From positions 1 through 32,348 of the forward strand of contig CALVFJ010000020.1 in NCBI GenBank assembly GCA_944326795.1: DNA of 32,348 nucleotides. The letters run 5' to 3'. A program made the translations under genes and the position numbers. This stretch comes from an uncultured Erysipelotrichaceae bacterium. Its GTDB lineage: Bacteria > Bacillota_I > Bacilli_A > Erysipelotrichales > Erysipelotrichaceae. Position 1 is the first letter of the stretch. Every line of letters starts with the position of its first letter. Positions 1 to 6,811 of the stretch are shown here, piece after piece. The notes beneath the pieces are model-generated. The model saw only the letters and a program-made list of their open reading frames with translations. It did not search any database and had not been told where the DNA came from.

Positions 1-79
1 GTTATAAAAGGTTGAAAGAAAGGAGAAGTATATTGTAGATGACCAGTTAGATGGGTCAATTACAATATACCAGAAATTA

Positions 80-916
80 ATGTTATTGTTTAATAGATTA
101 GTTATCTTGTTTTTTATCTTTTCTGTTTTAGGATGGATGATGGAGGTAACTTTAAAATACATTCAGTATCATCGCTTTATCAACCGTGGTTTCTTGATAG
201 GTCCATATTGTCCGATCTATGGCGGTGGGGTCGTTGCAGTAACGGTGCTGGTAGGAGGATTGATTGGTTATAAAGGTACTTTTATCGAGACATTTTTTGC
301 CGGTTTTGTCATTTGCGGTGCTTTAGAGTATTTTACTAGCTGGTATATGGAAAAACTATTCCATGCTAGATGGTGGGACTATTCACAAAAACCTATGAAC
401 CTTTATGGTAGGATCTGGATCGGTAATTTGATCTTGTTTGGCATTGCTTCGGTCATCATCGTAAAAGGTATTGCTCCGGCATACTTTGCTTGGATCGATA
501 AAGCAAATCCGCATATCGTGTCTATCATTGCATTGATCATCATCGTTGTTATCTTAACTGATGCGATCGTTTCACATTTCTTGCTGAATATCGTCAAAAC
601 AGAGATTGATAACACGCAAGGTGACGATACGGAAGAAATTTCTAAAGATATCCATGCATTGCTGAGCAATCGCAATTTATTGATCAGACGTATCCATGAA
701 GCATATCCTAATTTAGAAGCTCGACCAACTAGATTGACCCGTCGTTTGAAAAAAGCAAAGAAAGAACTAACAATGATCAAAAAAGAGCTTAAGAAAAAAC
801 GTAAAGAATTACTTTCTTTGGCTGATCAGCAAGAACTTAAAAATCGCTATGAAAATAAGGTTGCAGAGTTTAAAAAGATTAGATCATCTTTTAGAAATTA
901 TAAATATTGGGATTAG
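80..916 (+). CDS. Putative ABC transporter permease / CmpB-type membrane protein (PF06541)
   Basis: The protein has 278 residues. The N-terminal half is hydrophobic with about four to five membrane segments (roughly residues 5-25, 45-70, 75-95, 110-130, 140-165). It carries the family hallmarks FSVLGWMMEV, NRGFLIGPYCPIYGGG and W-WDYS, typical of PF06541 proteins often annotated as putative ABC transporter permease. The last 100 residues are highly charged and Lys-rich (about 205-265), probably a cytoplasmic coiled coil. The function of the family is not established. The ATG at 80 lacks a Shine-Dalgarno, whereas AGGAG at 21-25 sits six bases before an in-frame ATT at 32 and the frame is open from 8. 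The true start may therefore be upstream and non-canonical. The family usually begins close to the ATG used here. Confidence 0.75.
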   Translation: MLLFNRLVILFFIFSVLGWMMEVTLKYIQYHRFINRGFLIGPYCPIYGGGVVAVTVLVGGLIGYKGTFIETFFAGFVICGALEYFTSWYMEKLFHARWWDYSQKPMNLYGRIWIGNLILFGIASVIIVKGIAPAYFAWIDKANPHIVSIIALIIIVVILTDAIVSHFLLNIVKTEIDNTQGDDTEEISKDIHALLSNRNLLIRRIHEAYPNLEARPTRLTRRLKKAKKELTMIKKELKKKRKELLSLADQQELKNRYENKVAEFKKIRSSFRNYKYWD

Positions 917-945
917 TTATTGTTATTTATCCATTATTAAGTTAT

Positions 946-971
946 CCTAATTAGAGAATTAGGAGAATAAG
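946..971 (+). promoter_or_regulatory. Hairpin partly covering the ribosome binding site of the HAD gene
   Basis: CCTAATT (946-952), loop AGAG and AATTAGG (957-963) form a 7-bp stem. The AGG of its 3-prime arm is the first half of the AGGAG Shine-Dalgarno (961-965) for the ATG at 972. No T-run follows, so it is not a terminator. The structure is visible; an effect on translation is inference. Confidence 0.35.
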
Positions 972-1799
972 ATGGAAAAGGTTAAATTAGTAATTTGTGA
1001 TATAGACAATACGTTGGTAAAAAAAGGTGAGCCAATGTCTATTAAAACTAAAGAAGTATTGGCAAAATTACGTGCTAAGGGCGTATATTTTGGAATTGCT
1101 AGCGGACGTCCGCTTTATCAGATCGAAGGTTCGATGCGTAATTGGGGATATGATGGGGTTGATGTCATCATAGGCTTTAACGGTTCGAGCCTGCATGATC
1201 GTATCAAACATGAAGATCATGATTATTACATCATGAAAAAAGAGTGGCTTAAAGAGGTTGTAGAGCTGATGGCAAAATTCAACTGCAATCCTACGTTATA
1301 TCGGGACAATGCTCAGCTTTTCTTGTATGAAGAGCCATATATGAAAGATTATTACGCTAAATCGGGCTTTACTTATAAGATCGTCAATGATATCAACGAG
1401 CTGATTTCCCAAGATGCTGCCAAGATCATGTTTAGGGTCAAAGCTGAAGATATGCCAGAAATCGAGAAATGGGTTAATGCCCATCCAAGTGAAAATTATC
1501 TTGGTGTCAAGACACAGTCTATCATGATGGAATTTTGTGATAAACGAATAAACAAAGCCTATGCCTTAAAAAAGTTTTGTGAGATCCATGATATAAAGCT
1601 GAGTGAAGTGGTGGCTTTTGGTGATACTAGCAACGACAATGAAATGTTGCAAGCTGCAGGCTTAGGTGTTTGCTTGAAAAATGGTTCTGAAGATACCAAA
1701 GCAATTGCTGATGCCATCACTGAGTTTAATTGTGATGAGGATGGTTTAGCTTTATATCTGGAAAAATATATCTTACCAACGTTGGATCAAGAAGCATAA
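972..1799 (+). CDS. Cof-type HAD-IIB family hydrolase (sugar/nucleotide phosphatase)
   Basis: A 275-residue member of the haloacid dehalogenase superfamily, cap type IIB. Motif I is ICDIDNTLV, with nucleophile D10 and acid/base D12. Motif II is the Ser in IASGRP, and motif IV is FGDTSNDNEML near residue 217. Length and motif order fit Cof/YidA-like cytoplasmic phosphatases of phosphorylated sugars or cofactors; the substrate cannot be read from sequence. AGGAG lies seven bases before the ATG. The stop codon lies inside a terminator hairpin shared with the converging nitroreductase. A second, unrelated-position Cof-type gene lies at 12086-12865. Confidence 0.88.
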   Translation: MEKVKLVICDIDNTLVKKGEPMSIKTKEVLAKLRAKGVYFGIASGRPLYQIEGSMRNWGYDGVDVIIGFNGSSLHDRIKHEDHDYYIMKKEWLKEVVELMAKFNCNPTLYRDNAQLFLYEEPYMKDYYAKSGFTYKIVNDINELISQDAAKIMFRVKAEDMPEIEKWVNAHPSENYLGVKTQSIMMEFCDKRINKAYALKKFCEIHDIKLSEVVAFGDTSNDNEMLQAAGLGVCLKNGSEDTKAIADAITEFNCDEDGLALYLEKYILPTLDQEA

Positions 1800-1812
1800 T
1801 TGCTTCTTTTTA
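1789..1812 (+). terminator. Rho-independent terminator after the HAD gene
   Basis: AAGAAGCA (1789-1796), loop TAAT and TGCTTCTT (1801-1808) form an 8-bp stem followed by T residues. The HAD stop codon is the loop. The convergent nitroreductase gene ends beside it at 1810. Confidence 0.75.
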
Positions 1813-2634
1813 TTTTATCTGCCATGAAATAATATAGTGATAATGATCGTATGTTACATATGCTTGATCAGCTTTAATTTCTAAATATCCTGATAAATTT
1901 AAAATGTTTGCTGTAATGACAAAATGAGCTAAAGCTATTCCTAAATCTACATGCTTGAGCGATGAAACTTTTAATTCTTTAGCAGAATAAATATAAAAAT
2001 GAAAGGCATCGTTAGCTTTGATGATCCGCCATGGCTGAATATTAAAGGCAGAAGGTGCCAAGCGCACCATGTTTAGGCATTTTTGATATTGACCACATTT
2101 TTCTAAAGGTAATGGTGTCTTAGGATCATTTTCAAAAAATAATTGTTCAAAGGGCAGCCTATCATAGGAACTAATTACTTTTTTGATGATCCTATCTTTG
2201 AGAGCTATTTTTTCTTTCGCATATCCCATAGCGATGATTACCGGCATGATTTCATATTTTTTTATGTTTAAGATCTTTTGCACATGGTCTTTGGTATAAG
2301 TGGCTCCTAACCAACAACTGCTTATGCCTAAGCTTTCAGCAAATAATACGATATGTTCTAAGGTATAGCCGATGGCTTCTTGAGCATATGGCTGATCATT
2401 TGCCAAAGCTGTGATGAAAAAAGCAGGATCTTTGATCATGCCATAAGTTCCTATTTTATCAGTGTCTTTTAGATCGTTGATAAAAGTAATCTTTATCTTG
2501 ATGTTCCATGGATTTTCTAAATGGTCGATAAAATTAAGAAGTTCTTGTTGGTGATATGTAGTGATTGGCGTCGTTTGGTATGTACGGACGCTGTGACGGT
2601 TGATGATCGTTTGTTCATTGATGGTTTTTGACAT
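1810..2634 (-). CDS. Nitroreductase-fold protein, TM1586-like (putative TM nitroreductase family)
   Basis: A 274-residue protein with two sequence-related halves, as in the TM1586-type nitroreductase family (PF14512). The N-terminal half contains NRHSVRTY, a typical flavin-phosphate contact in nitroreductases, and an internal LGISSCWLGATYTK segment. The second half has MVRLAPSAFNIQPWRI, the second nitroreductase motif. It is expected to be an FMN-dependent NAD(P)H oxidoreductase in the cytoplasm; the substrate is unknown. The single chain carries both motifs, which in classical nitroreductases come from one short subunit that dimerises. GAGGAA lies before the ATG on the minus strand. It is monocistronic, with its own promoter (2658-2686) and a convergent neighbour. 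Confidence 0.8.
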   Translation of the reverse strand: MSKTINEQTIINRHSVRTYQTTPITTYHQQELLNFIDHLENPWNIKIKITFINDLKDTDKIGTYGMIKDPAFFITALANDQPYAQEAIGYTLEHIVLFAESLGISSCWLGATYTKDHVQKILNIKKYEIMPVIIAMGYAKEKIALKDRIIKKVISSYDRLPFEQLFFENDPKTPLPLEKCGQYQKCLNMVRLAPSAFNIQPWRIIKANDAFHFYIYSAKELKVSSLKHVDLGIALAHFVITANILNLSGYLEIKADQAYVTYDHYHYIISWQIK

Positions 2635-2657
2635 ATTATTTCCTCTATTTAAGGTAT

Positions 2658-2686
2658 ATTATAGGGTCTTTGATGATTTTTGATAA
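2658..2686 (-). promoter_or_regulatory. Sigma-70-type promoter of the nitroreductase gene
   Basis: On the minus strand, TTATCA (2686-2681), a 17-bp spacer and a perfect TATAAT (2663-2658) lie just upstream of the ribosome binding site of the gene ending its 5-prime side at 2634. Confidence 0.6.
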
Positions 2687-2766
2687 AAATATCATTTTGT
2701 GGTTTGAACAACATACACTAACGGATGTAAAGCATATACTTAGGATAAACCAAAGGAGATATGTTT

Positions 2767-3039
2767 ATGAGCGATAGAATGTTAAAAATAGATGAAAAAG
2801 AAAATAGATATGAATTATGTGATGATACAGTTTTTCAAGGAACCCCTAAGCTTGATGATGATAAGACCAAGCCTTATGTTAATGATGATATTCATGCTGA
2901 TGATGTATCGCTATGTGCAAATACATCATTACAAGAACCAAAAGCGTATAAAGCATATAAAAACGAACCAAATCTAGGATATATGCGTGGGATCAGAATT
3001 ACTTCATATCTAGGGAAATGGCCAGTTAAGCTAAATTGA
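2767..3039 (+). CDS. Small acidic protein of unknown function
   Basis: A 90-residue soluble protein, rich in Asp, Glu and Lys, that I do not recognise. It has no signal peptide, no membrane segment and no obvious fold motif. The middle (about residues 25-50) is Asp-rich and looks disordered. The C-terminus ends in a hydrophobic, basic patch (GIRITSYLGKWPVKLN). An ATG also exists at 2761, but the AGGAG at 2754-2758 is only two bases from it and eight from the ATG at 2767, so the latter is chosen. The next small ORF follows closely, suggesting co-transcription. Coding status rests on the strong ribosome binding site and an open frame only. Confidence 0.5.
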   Translation: MSDRMLKIDEKENRYELCDDTVFQGTPKLDDDKTKPYVNDDIHADDVSLCANTSLQEPKAYKAYKNEPNLGYMRGIRITSYLGKWPVKLN

Positions 3040-3063
3040 AAAAGTAGAAAAGTGAGTGAATTT

Positions 3064-3294
3064 ATGTTTAGATCATATCTAATGGATCAAAAAAAGGGAC
3101 ATGTCATCAAAGATCAACCACAAGATAGACAAGCAATTTACGAAAGATTTATTCAGAATTACCGTAGTATTGCAAATGTTTTGGCAATTGATGAAAACGA
3201 TATTAGTTCCATGGATTATGAAAGATGTCATGAAGCTTGCCAAAATGATCTGCATCTTTTATATTATCTGAAAAAAACTTTGAAAAATTATTGA
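3064..3294 (+). CDS. Small protein of unknown function
   Basis: A 76-residue soluble protein predicted mostly helical, not recognised. It includes FRSYLMDQKKG near the start and a mixed-charge C-terminus (YERCHEACQNDLHLLYYLKK). The frame is open from a GTG at 3052, but that has no ribosome binding site; the ATG at 3064 has a weak GAG seven bases upstream and is preferred. It lies about 25 bases after the acidic ORF at 2767-3039 and is probably in the same transcript, which may end at the terminator near 3441. No toxin, antitoxin or DNA-binding motif is visible. Confidence 0.5.
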   Translation: MFRSYLMDQKKGHVIKDQPQDRQAIYERFIQNYRSIANVLAIDENDISSMDYERCHEACQNDLHLLYYLKKTLKNY

Positions 3295-3300
3295 TTAGGA

Positions 3301-3440
3301 CAAATATCGATAATATTTTGCTCATCACGATATGAATGGCTTGGATGAAAGCGGTCAAGCTAAGCGGTTCTCAAATGTCGGTGATGTGAGATCATGACCG
3401 TTAAAATATAGCTCATATATGCTGCTAGATACATATAAAC
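3301..3440 (+). other. Structured intergenic segment, possible small RNA or leader
   Basis: The segment is free of ORFs. An 8-bp stem forms between AGCGGTCA (3350-3357) and TGACCGTT (3395-3402, one G-T pair), enclosing TCTCA (3369-3373) paired with TGAGA (3387-3391). An alternative pairing joins CTCATCAC (3321-3328) with GTGATG..AG (3381-3390), which would break the inner stem. It is followed directly by a strong terminator. I cannot match it to a known RNA family. Confidence 0.35.
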
Positions 3441-3476
3441 AAAATCAAGACGATAAATTTTAAGTCTTGATTTTTA
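3440..3476 (+). terminator. Rho-independent terminator
   Basis: AAAATCAAGAC (about 3441-3451) and GTCTTGATTTT (about 3464-3474) form an 11-bp stem around a 12-base AT-rich loop, followed by T residues. It ends the transcript from the small ORFs or from a small RNA in 3301-3440. Confidence 0.75.
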
Positions 3477-3523
3477 TTTTGTGTATTATAATATAACTAA
3501 ATTATTCAAGGGGTGAAATAATC

Positions 3524-4591
3524 ATGAATATGGAAAACAAACGGATGTTATTAGCTAAAATATATATAATACCATCATTGATCAAGTCACTAATGATCAG
3601 TATTTTTTTAAGTTCAGGATTATTATGTATATTATTGATGATCCAAAGATTTATCTTTAATAATATCGATATTAATTATTATGGTTTATTGATATATGCT
3701 TTGATCGTTATTGCTTGTTTGATCTTAACGATGATGATGTATGCTTATTTACAAACGCTCAGTAAAAAAGAAGAATGGTATCATTTGATCAATGAAGGCA
3801 TAGCGGTGATCAAAGATGGAGAATATTCACAAAGTGCGATCTACGATCATGGCCCTTTGATCGTTGGCAAATATGTAGCGCTAAGAGATAAAGGACATTT
3901 TGAAGCTAAAAAAGGTTTTTTTCACATAATAAGCGATAGAAAGGATGAAGCAGCTTTGCTTGCTTTGCTGCTTGGTGATGAAATTCCTAAAGTTCAAAAA
4001 TATAAATTGTTATTTATGGTAGCTCCGCTATGTTTATTGTTGATTAGCTTTATTCCAACGTATATCCAAAGTTATGCTAAGCTGCAAGATCAAAAAGAAA
4101 TACTTTCATCAAGCTTAGATAAAATAAGCAGCGTTTTTGAAACAGAATGTGATTATGTTTATAGCGATGATCCTAATGATGCATACTATAGTTATTATGT
4201 AAGTGGCTATCTTGAAGATGATGATCATCATGATTATGCATATGTCAACGTATCGCTTAATAAAGAAGGGGTCATCGATGGAGTTAGCTATAGCATCGAT
4301 ATCGATGTAAATAAGAGCAAAGAAGAAAATTTGCAGCTTGCTGAAAACACGTTGGATCTATTTAATTCTCTGCTACAAAGAATTGATGTCAAAGCTGTTA
4401 ATGAAGAAATGTTGAAAGAACATGAACTGAGCGATTCGTTTGTTGAGTGGTTTTTATCATCATCGTATTATGAAAGCGAAGATTTTATGATAAATGATCA
4501 AATGATGATCTCATATTATTCAACATCATTAGAAGAATATGATGATTATGGCATATCATACATCTATATCACAATTTATGAACCATATTAA
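3524..4591 (+). CDS. Membrane protein of unknown function with large C-terminal domain
   Basis: A 355-residue protein I do not recognise. Two membrane helices lie near the N-terminus (about residues 18-42 and 50-75). A soluble stretch of about 85 residues follows, then a third helix (about 163-182) and a C-terminal region of about 170 residues. That last part is acidic and unusually rich in Asp and Tyr (for example ECDYVYSDDPNDAYYSYYVSGY and the end SYYSTSLEEYDDYGISYIYITIYEPY), alternating like beta strands. With three helices it is probably extracytoplasmic. GGGGTG lies ahead of the ATG at 3524, and TATAAT at 3487-3492 is a plausible -10. It is monocistronic and converges with the LysR gene, whose end is seven bases away. 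Confidence 0.7.
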   Translation: MNMENKRMLLAKIYIIPSLIKSLMISIFLSSGLLCILLMIQRFIFNNIDINYYGLLIYALIVIACLILTMMMYAYLQTLSKKEEWYHLINEGIAVIKDGEYSQSAIYDHGPLIVGKYVALRDKGHFEAKKGFFHIISDRKDEAALLALLLGDEIPKVQKYKLLFMVAPLCLLLISFIPTYIQSYAKLQDQKEILSSSLDKISSVFETECDYVYSDDPNDAYYSYYVSGYLEDDDHHDYAYVNVSLNKEGVIDGVSYSIDIDVNKSKEENLQLAENTLDLFNSLLQRIDVKAVNEEMLKEHELSDSFVEWFLSSSYYESEDFMINDQMMISYYSTSLEEYDDYGISYIYITIYEPY

Positions 4592-4597
4592 GATCGA

Positions 4598-5479
4598 TCA
4601 TAAACCATGCATCTCTTTGAATTTGATCAAGAATTTTTCTGCAGCTTTTGAAAAGATCTGGTATTTTTTCCATATTATACAGATGTTGCTGACAATTGGG
4701 GGATCTAAAGGAATAAATGTTAAGTTATCATTATTGATGATTTCTGCTAAACCTATGGCATAACCAAAACCTGCTTCAACAAATTGGCTGGCGTTATATA
4801 AAAGGTTATAAGAGCCAACGATATTTAATGATGTAGCTTGATGTTCCATCCATTTCATAAAGCTTTGGGAATGGTGTTTTTGCTGTGATATGAGCACTGG
4901 TTTATCTTTTAAGTCAGTTAAGTTTATCTTAGATAATTGAGCTTCAGGAGCATTTTTGGGCAGTAATACGCCCCAAATATCTTGGTAAGGTAATGATAAT
5001 GAGTGATATTTCGTAGTATCGATATTGTCAAATACTAGCCCAAAATCAATTAATCCTTTTTCAATTTGTTCAAAAACAAATTCGCTGTTGCCACTAGAAA
5101 GATGATAGTGGATATCAGGATGTTCTTTAGCTAAGGCAAAAGCTGTGTCAGCTAATAATCTGATGGCTTTGGTTTCACCAGAAGCAATATAGATATCGCC
5201 AACGATGTGCTGATCATTTAAGGTCAGTTCATTTTTGGTTTTAGCTATCAAGCTCATGATCTCTTCAGCTCGCTGTCTAAGCAGCATGCCTTCTTCGGTC
5301 AATGTAACTTTTTTTGAACCTTTGCTGCCTCTTATTAGTAAAGTTTTGCCTAGTTCATCCTCTAGGGCTTTCAACTGTACGGATAAGGTTGGTTGTGATA
5401 GATGCAAAGATGTGGCTGCCTTGCTGATGCTTTGTTCGCGAGCGACGGCAAGAAAATATTGTAATACACGAATATCCAT
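4598..5479 (-). CDS. LysR family transcriptional regulator
   Basis: A 293-residue protein of normal LysR length. The N-terminal winged helix-turn-helix (residues 1-60) reads MDIRVLQYFLAVAREQSISKAA, followed by LHLSQPTLSVQLKALEDELG, the signature of the family. Residues from about 90 form the periplasmic-binding-protein-like effector domain; the ligand cannot be inferred. AAGGAG lies upstream of the ATG. It is transcribed divergently from the small Cys-rich ORF and the DUF3737 gene, the usual arrangement for a LysR protein controlling its neighbour. The shared intergenic region has a perfect palindrome at 5532-5545. Confidence 0.95.
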   Translation of the reverse strand: MDIRVLQYFLAVAREQSISKAATSLHLSQPTLSVQLKALEDELGKTLLIRGSKGSKKVTLTEEGMLLRQRAEEIMSLIAKTKNELTLNDQHIVGDIYIASGETKAIRLLADTAFALAKEHPDIHYHLSSGNSEFVFEQIEKGLIDFGLVFDNIDTTKYHSLSLPYQDIWGVLLPKNAPEAQLSKINLTDLKDKPVLISQQKHHSQSFMKWMEHQATSLNIVGSYNLLYNASQFVEAGFGYAIGLAEIINNDNLTFIPLDPPIVSNICIIWKKYQIFSKAAEKFLIKFKEMHGL

Positions 5480-5515
5480 ATTTGTCTCCTTTATATAGAA
5501 AATTATTATACATAT

Positions 5516-5561
5516 ATATTATCAATAAGTATTTGATATATCAAAGAAAATAACATAAACT
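5516..5561. promoter_or_regulatory. Divergent promoters sharing one palindrome, likely LysR operator
   Basis: TTTGATATATCAAA at 5532-5545 is a perfect 14-bp palindrome and contains TTGATA on both strands. On the plus strand TTGATA (5533-5538) is 17 bp from TAAACT (5556-5561), facing the Cys-rich/DUF3737 pair. On the minus strand TTGATA (5544-5539) is 17 bp from TAATAT (5521-5516), facing lysR. A regulator bound here would cover both -35 elements. Confidence 0.5.
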
Positions 5562-5576
5562 ATATCTTGAAAGAGG

Positions 5577-5858
5577 GTGATCAAGCTGTTACGACATGAA
5601 CTTACTAAAAAAGCTTGTTATAGCAAATGTGAAGATATTGTAAGTAATTTGCAAGATGCCGGGTGTAACGAGGAAACGATCGAACGCTGTTTGGAATATC
5701 TTTTGGCAGATAAAAAAAGTAGTATCCTACAATGCTTGTATGACCATCGTAAAATGCTGGTACAGCAACTTCATCATAAGCAAAAACAATTAGATTGCTT
5801 AGATTTTTTGATATATAAGTTAGAAAAATGTCATGATAGAAAGGAAGATAAAATATGA
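5577..5858 (+). CDS. Small Cys-rich helical protein of unknown function
   Basis: A 93-residue soluble protein, apparently all helix, with seven cysteines (C14, C18, C30, C38, C53, C74, C85) and a coiled-coil-like C-terminal half (residues 56-85, with KQKQLDCLDFLIYKLEK). I recall similar small unnamed proteins in Clostridia but cannot assign a function. The GTG at 5577 is nearly fused to the only Shine-Dalgarno-like stretch (AGAGGGTGA), so the real start could be a rare codon a few bases later, such as CTG at 5586. It overlaps the DUF3737 start by ATGA, indicating translational coupling and one operon divergent from lysR. Confidence 0.65.
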   Translation: MIKLLRHELTKKACYSKCEDIVSNLQDAGCNEETIERCLEYLLADKKSSILQCLYDHRKMLVQQLHHKQKQLDCLDFLIYKLEKCHDRKEDKI

Positions 5859-6691
5859 AGATAATTAGAAATGAGCGTTTTGAACAAGAAAGAGCTTTAT
5901 ATGGAGCAAAAGATATTCAGCTTAACAATTGTATCTTTGCAGGTCTTGAAGATGGCGAAAGTGCTTTAAAAGAAGGAAAAGACATTAAAGTGTTTGAGTG
6001 CCTATTCAATTTGCGATATCCATGCTGGCATGATGATGGCCTTGATATCATTGATTCAGAAATGACGCCAGGTTGTCGAGCAGCAATTTGGTATTCCAAA
6101 CATATTAATATTCAAAACTGCCGATTAAATGGCATAAAAGCAGTTAGAGAGTGTGAAGATGTAGTTATTGATAATAGCCAAATATCTTCAAGTGAATTTG
6201 GATGGTTTTCAAGAAACATAAAAATGCGAGATTCAAATGCTGAAAGCGAGTATTTTATGCTGCATGCTCAAAAACTGCAATTTGAAAATATAAAATTTAA
6301 AGGAAAATATTCGTTTCAATATATAACGGATTCTGTTTTTGAGAATTGTTTTTTTGATACTAAAGATGCTTTTTGGCATGCTAAGGACGTAATCGTGCGT
6401 AATAGCGTGATCAAAGGTGAATATCTTGCTTGGTATTCAGATGGCTTGCTATTGGATCATTGCAAGATCATTGGAACACAGCCGCTATGTTACTGCAAAA
6501 ATTTAAAATTGATTGATTGTGAAATGATCGATACTGACCTTGCCTTTGAAAAGTCCGATGTCGAAGCAACGATCATTACTGATGTTGAGAGCATCAAAAA
6601 CCCAGCAGCTGGAATTATTAAGACATCTGGTGTCAAAGAATTGATCATGGATGATGAAAATGCCAAAGGAAAGGTCATCATAAGTGCGTAA
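5855..6691 (+). CDS. DUF3737 family right-handed beta-helix protein
   Basis: A 278-residue protein. It consists of imperfect repeats of about 20 residues with an aromatic anchor: WHDDGLDI (58), WYSKHINI (79), WFSRNIKM (117), WHAKDVIV (174) and WYSDGLLL (193), with decayed copies at 135 and 212. This pattern fits the DUF3737 family (PF12541), predicted parallel beta-helices. No signal peptide or membrane helix is seen, so it is probably cytoplasmic. Its biochemical role is unknown to me. It is translationally coupled to the Cys-rich ORF and presumably controlled by the divergent LysR protein. AAGGAAG precedes the ATG. Confidence 0.88.
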   Translation: MKIIRNERFEQERALYGAKDIQLNNCIFAGLEDGESALKEGKDIKVFECLFNLRYPCWHDDGLDIIDSEMTPGCRAAIWYSKHINIQNCRLNGIKAVRECEDVVIDNSQISSSEFGWFSRNIKMRDSNAESEYFMLHAQKLQFENIKFKGKYSFQYITDSVFENCFFDTKDAFWHAKDVIVRNSVIKGEYLAWYSDGLLLDHCKIIGTQPLCYCKNLKLIDCEMIDTDLAFEKSDVEATIITDVESIKNPAAGIIKTSGVKELIMDDENAKGKVIISA

Positions 6692-6713
6692 TTCATCACT
6701 TTTATTTCATAGG

Positions 6714-6811
6714 TGTTATAATACCAATAGAAAGAAAATTTAAGATCGTTTAGACGATGATGGTTAAAACATTTATTGTGTGATCTTTTTTAAATTTATA
6801 AGGGTCGCATC
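6714..6811 (+). promoter_or_regulatory. Extended -10 promoter and structured leader of the HrtBA-like operon
   Basis: TGTTATAAT (6714-6722) is an extended -10 element. The following leader can form a small hairpin, ATCGT (6745-6749), loop TTAG, ACGAT (6754-6758). A competing long pairing joins AAATTTAAGATC (6736-6747) with GATCTTTTTTAAATTT (6782-6797), and the two cannot coexist. The T-run inside the long arm resembles an attenuator, but conditional control is inference. Confidence 0.4.

Noticed and set aside
403..780. 125-codon open frame on the minus strand
   Set aside because: Shadow of the PF06541 gene with no ribosome binding site.
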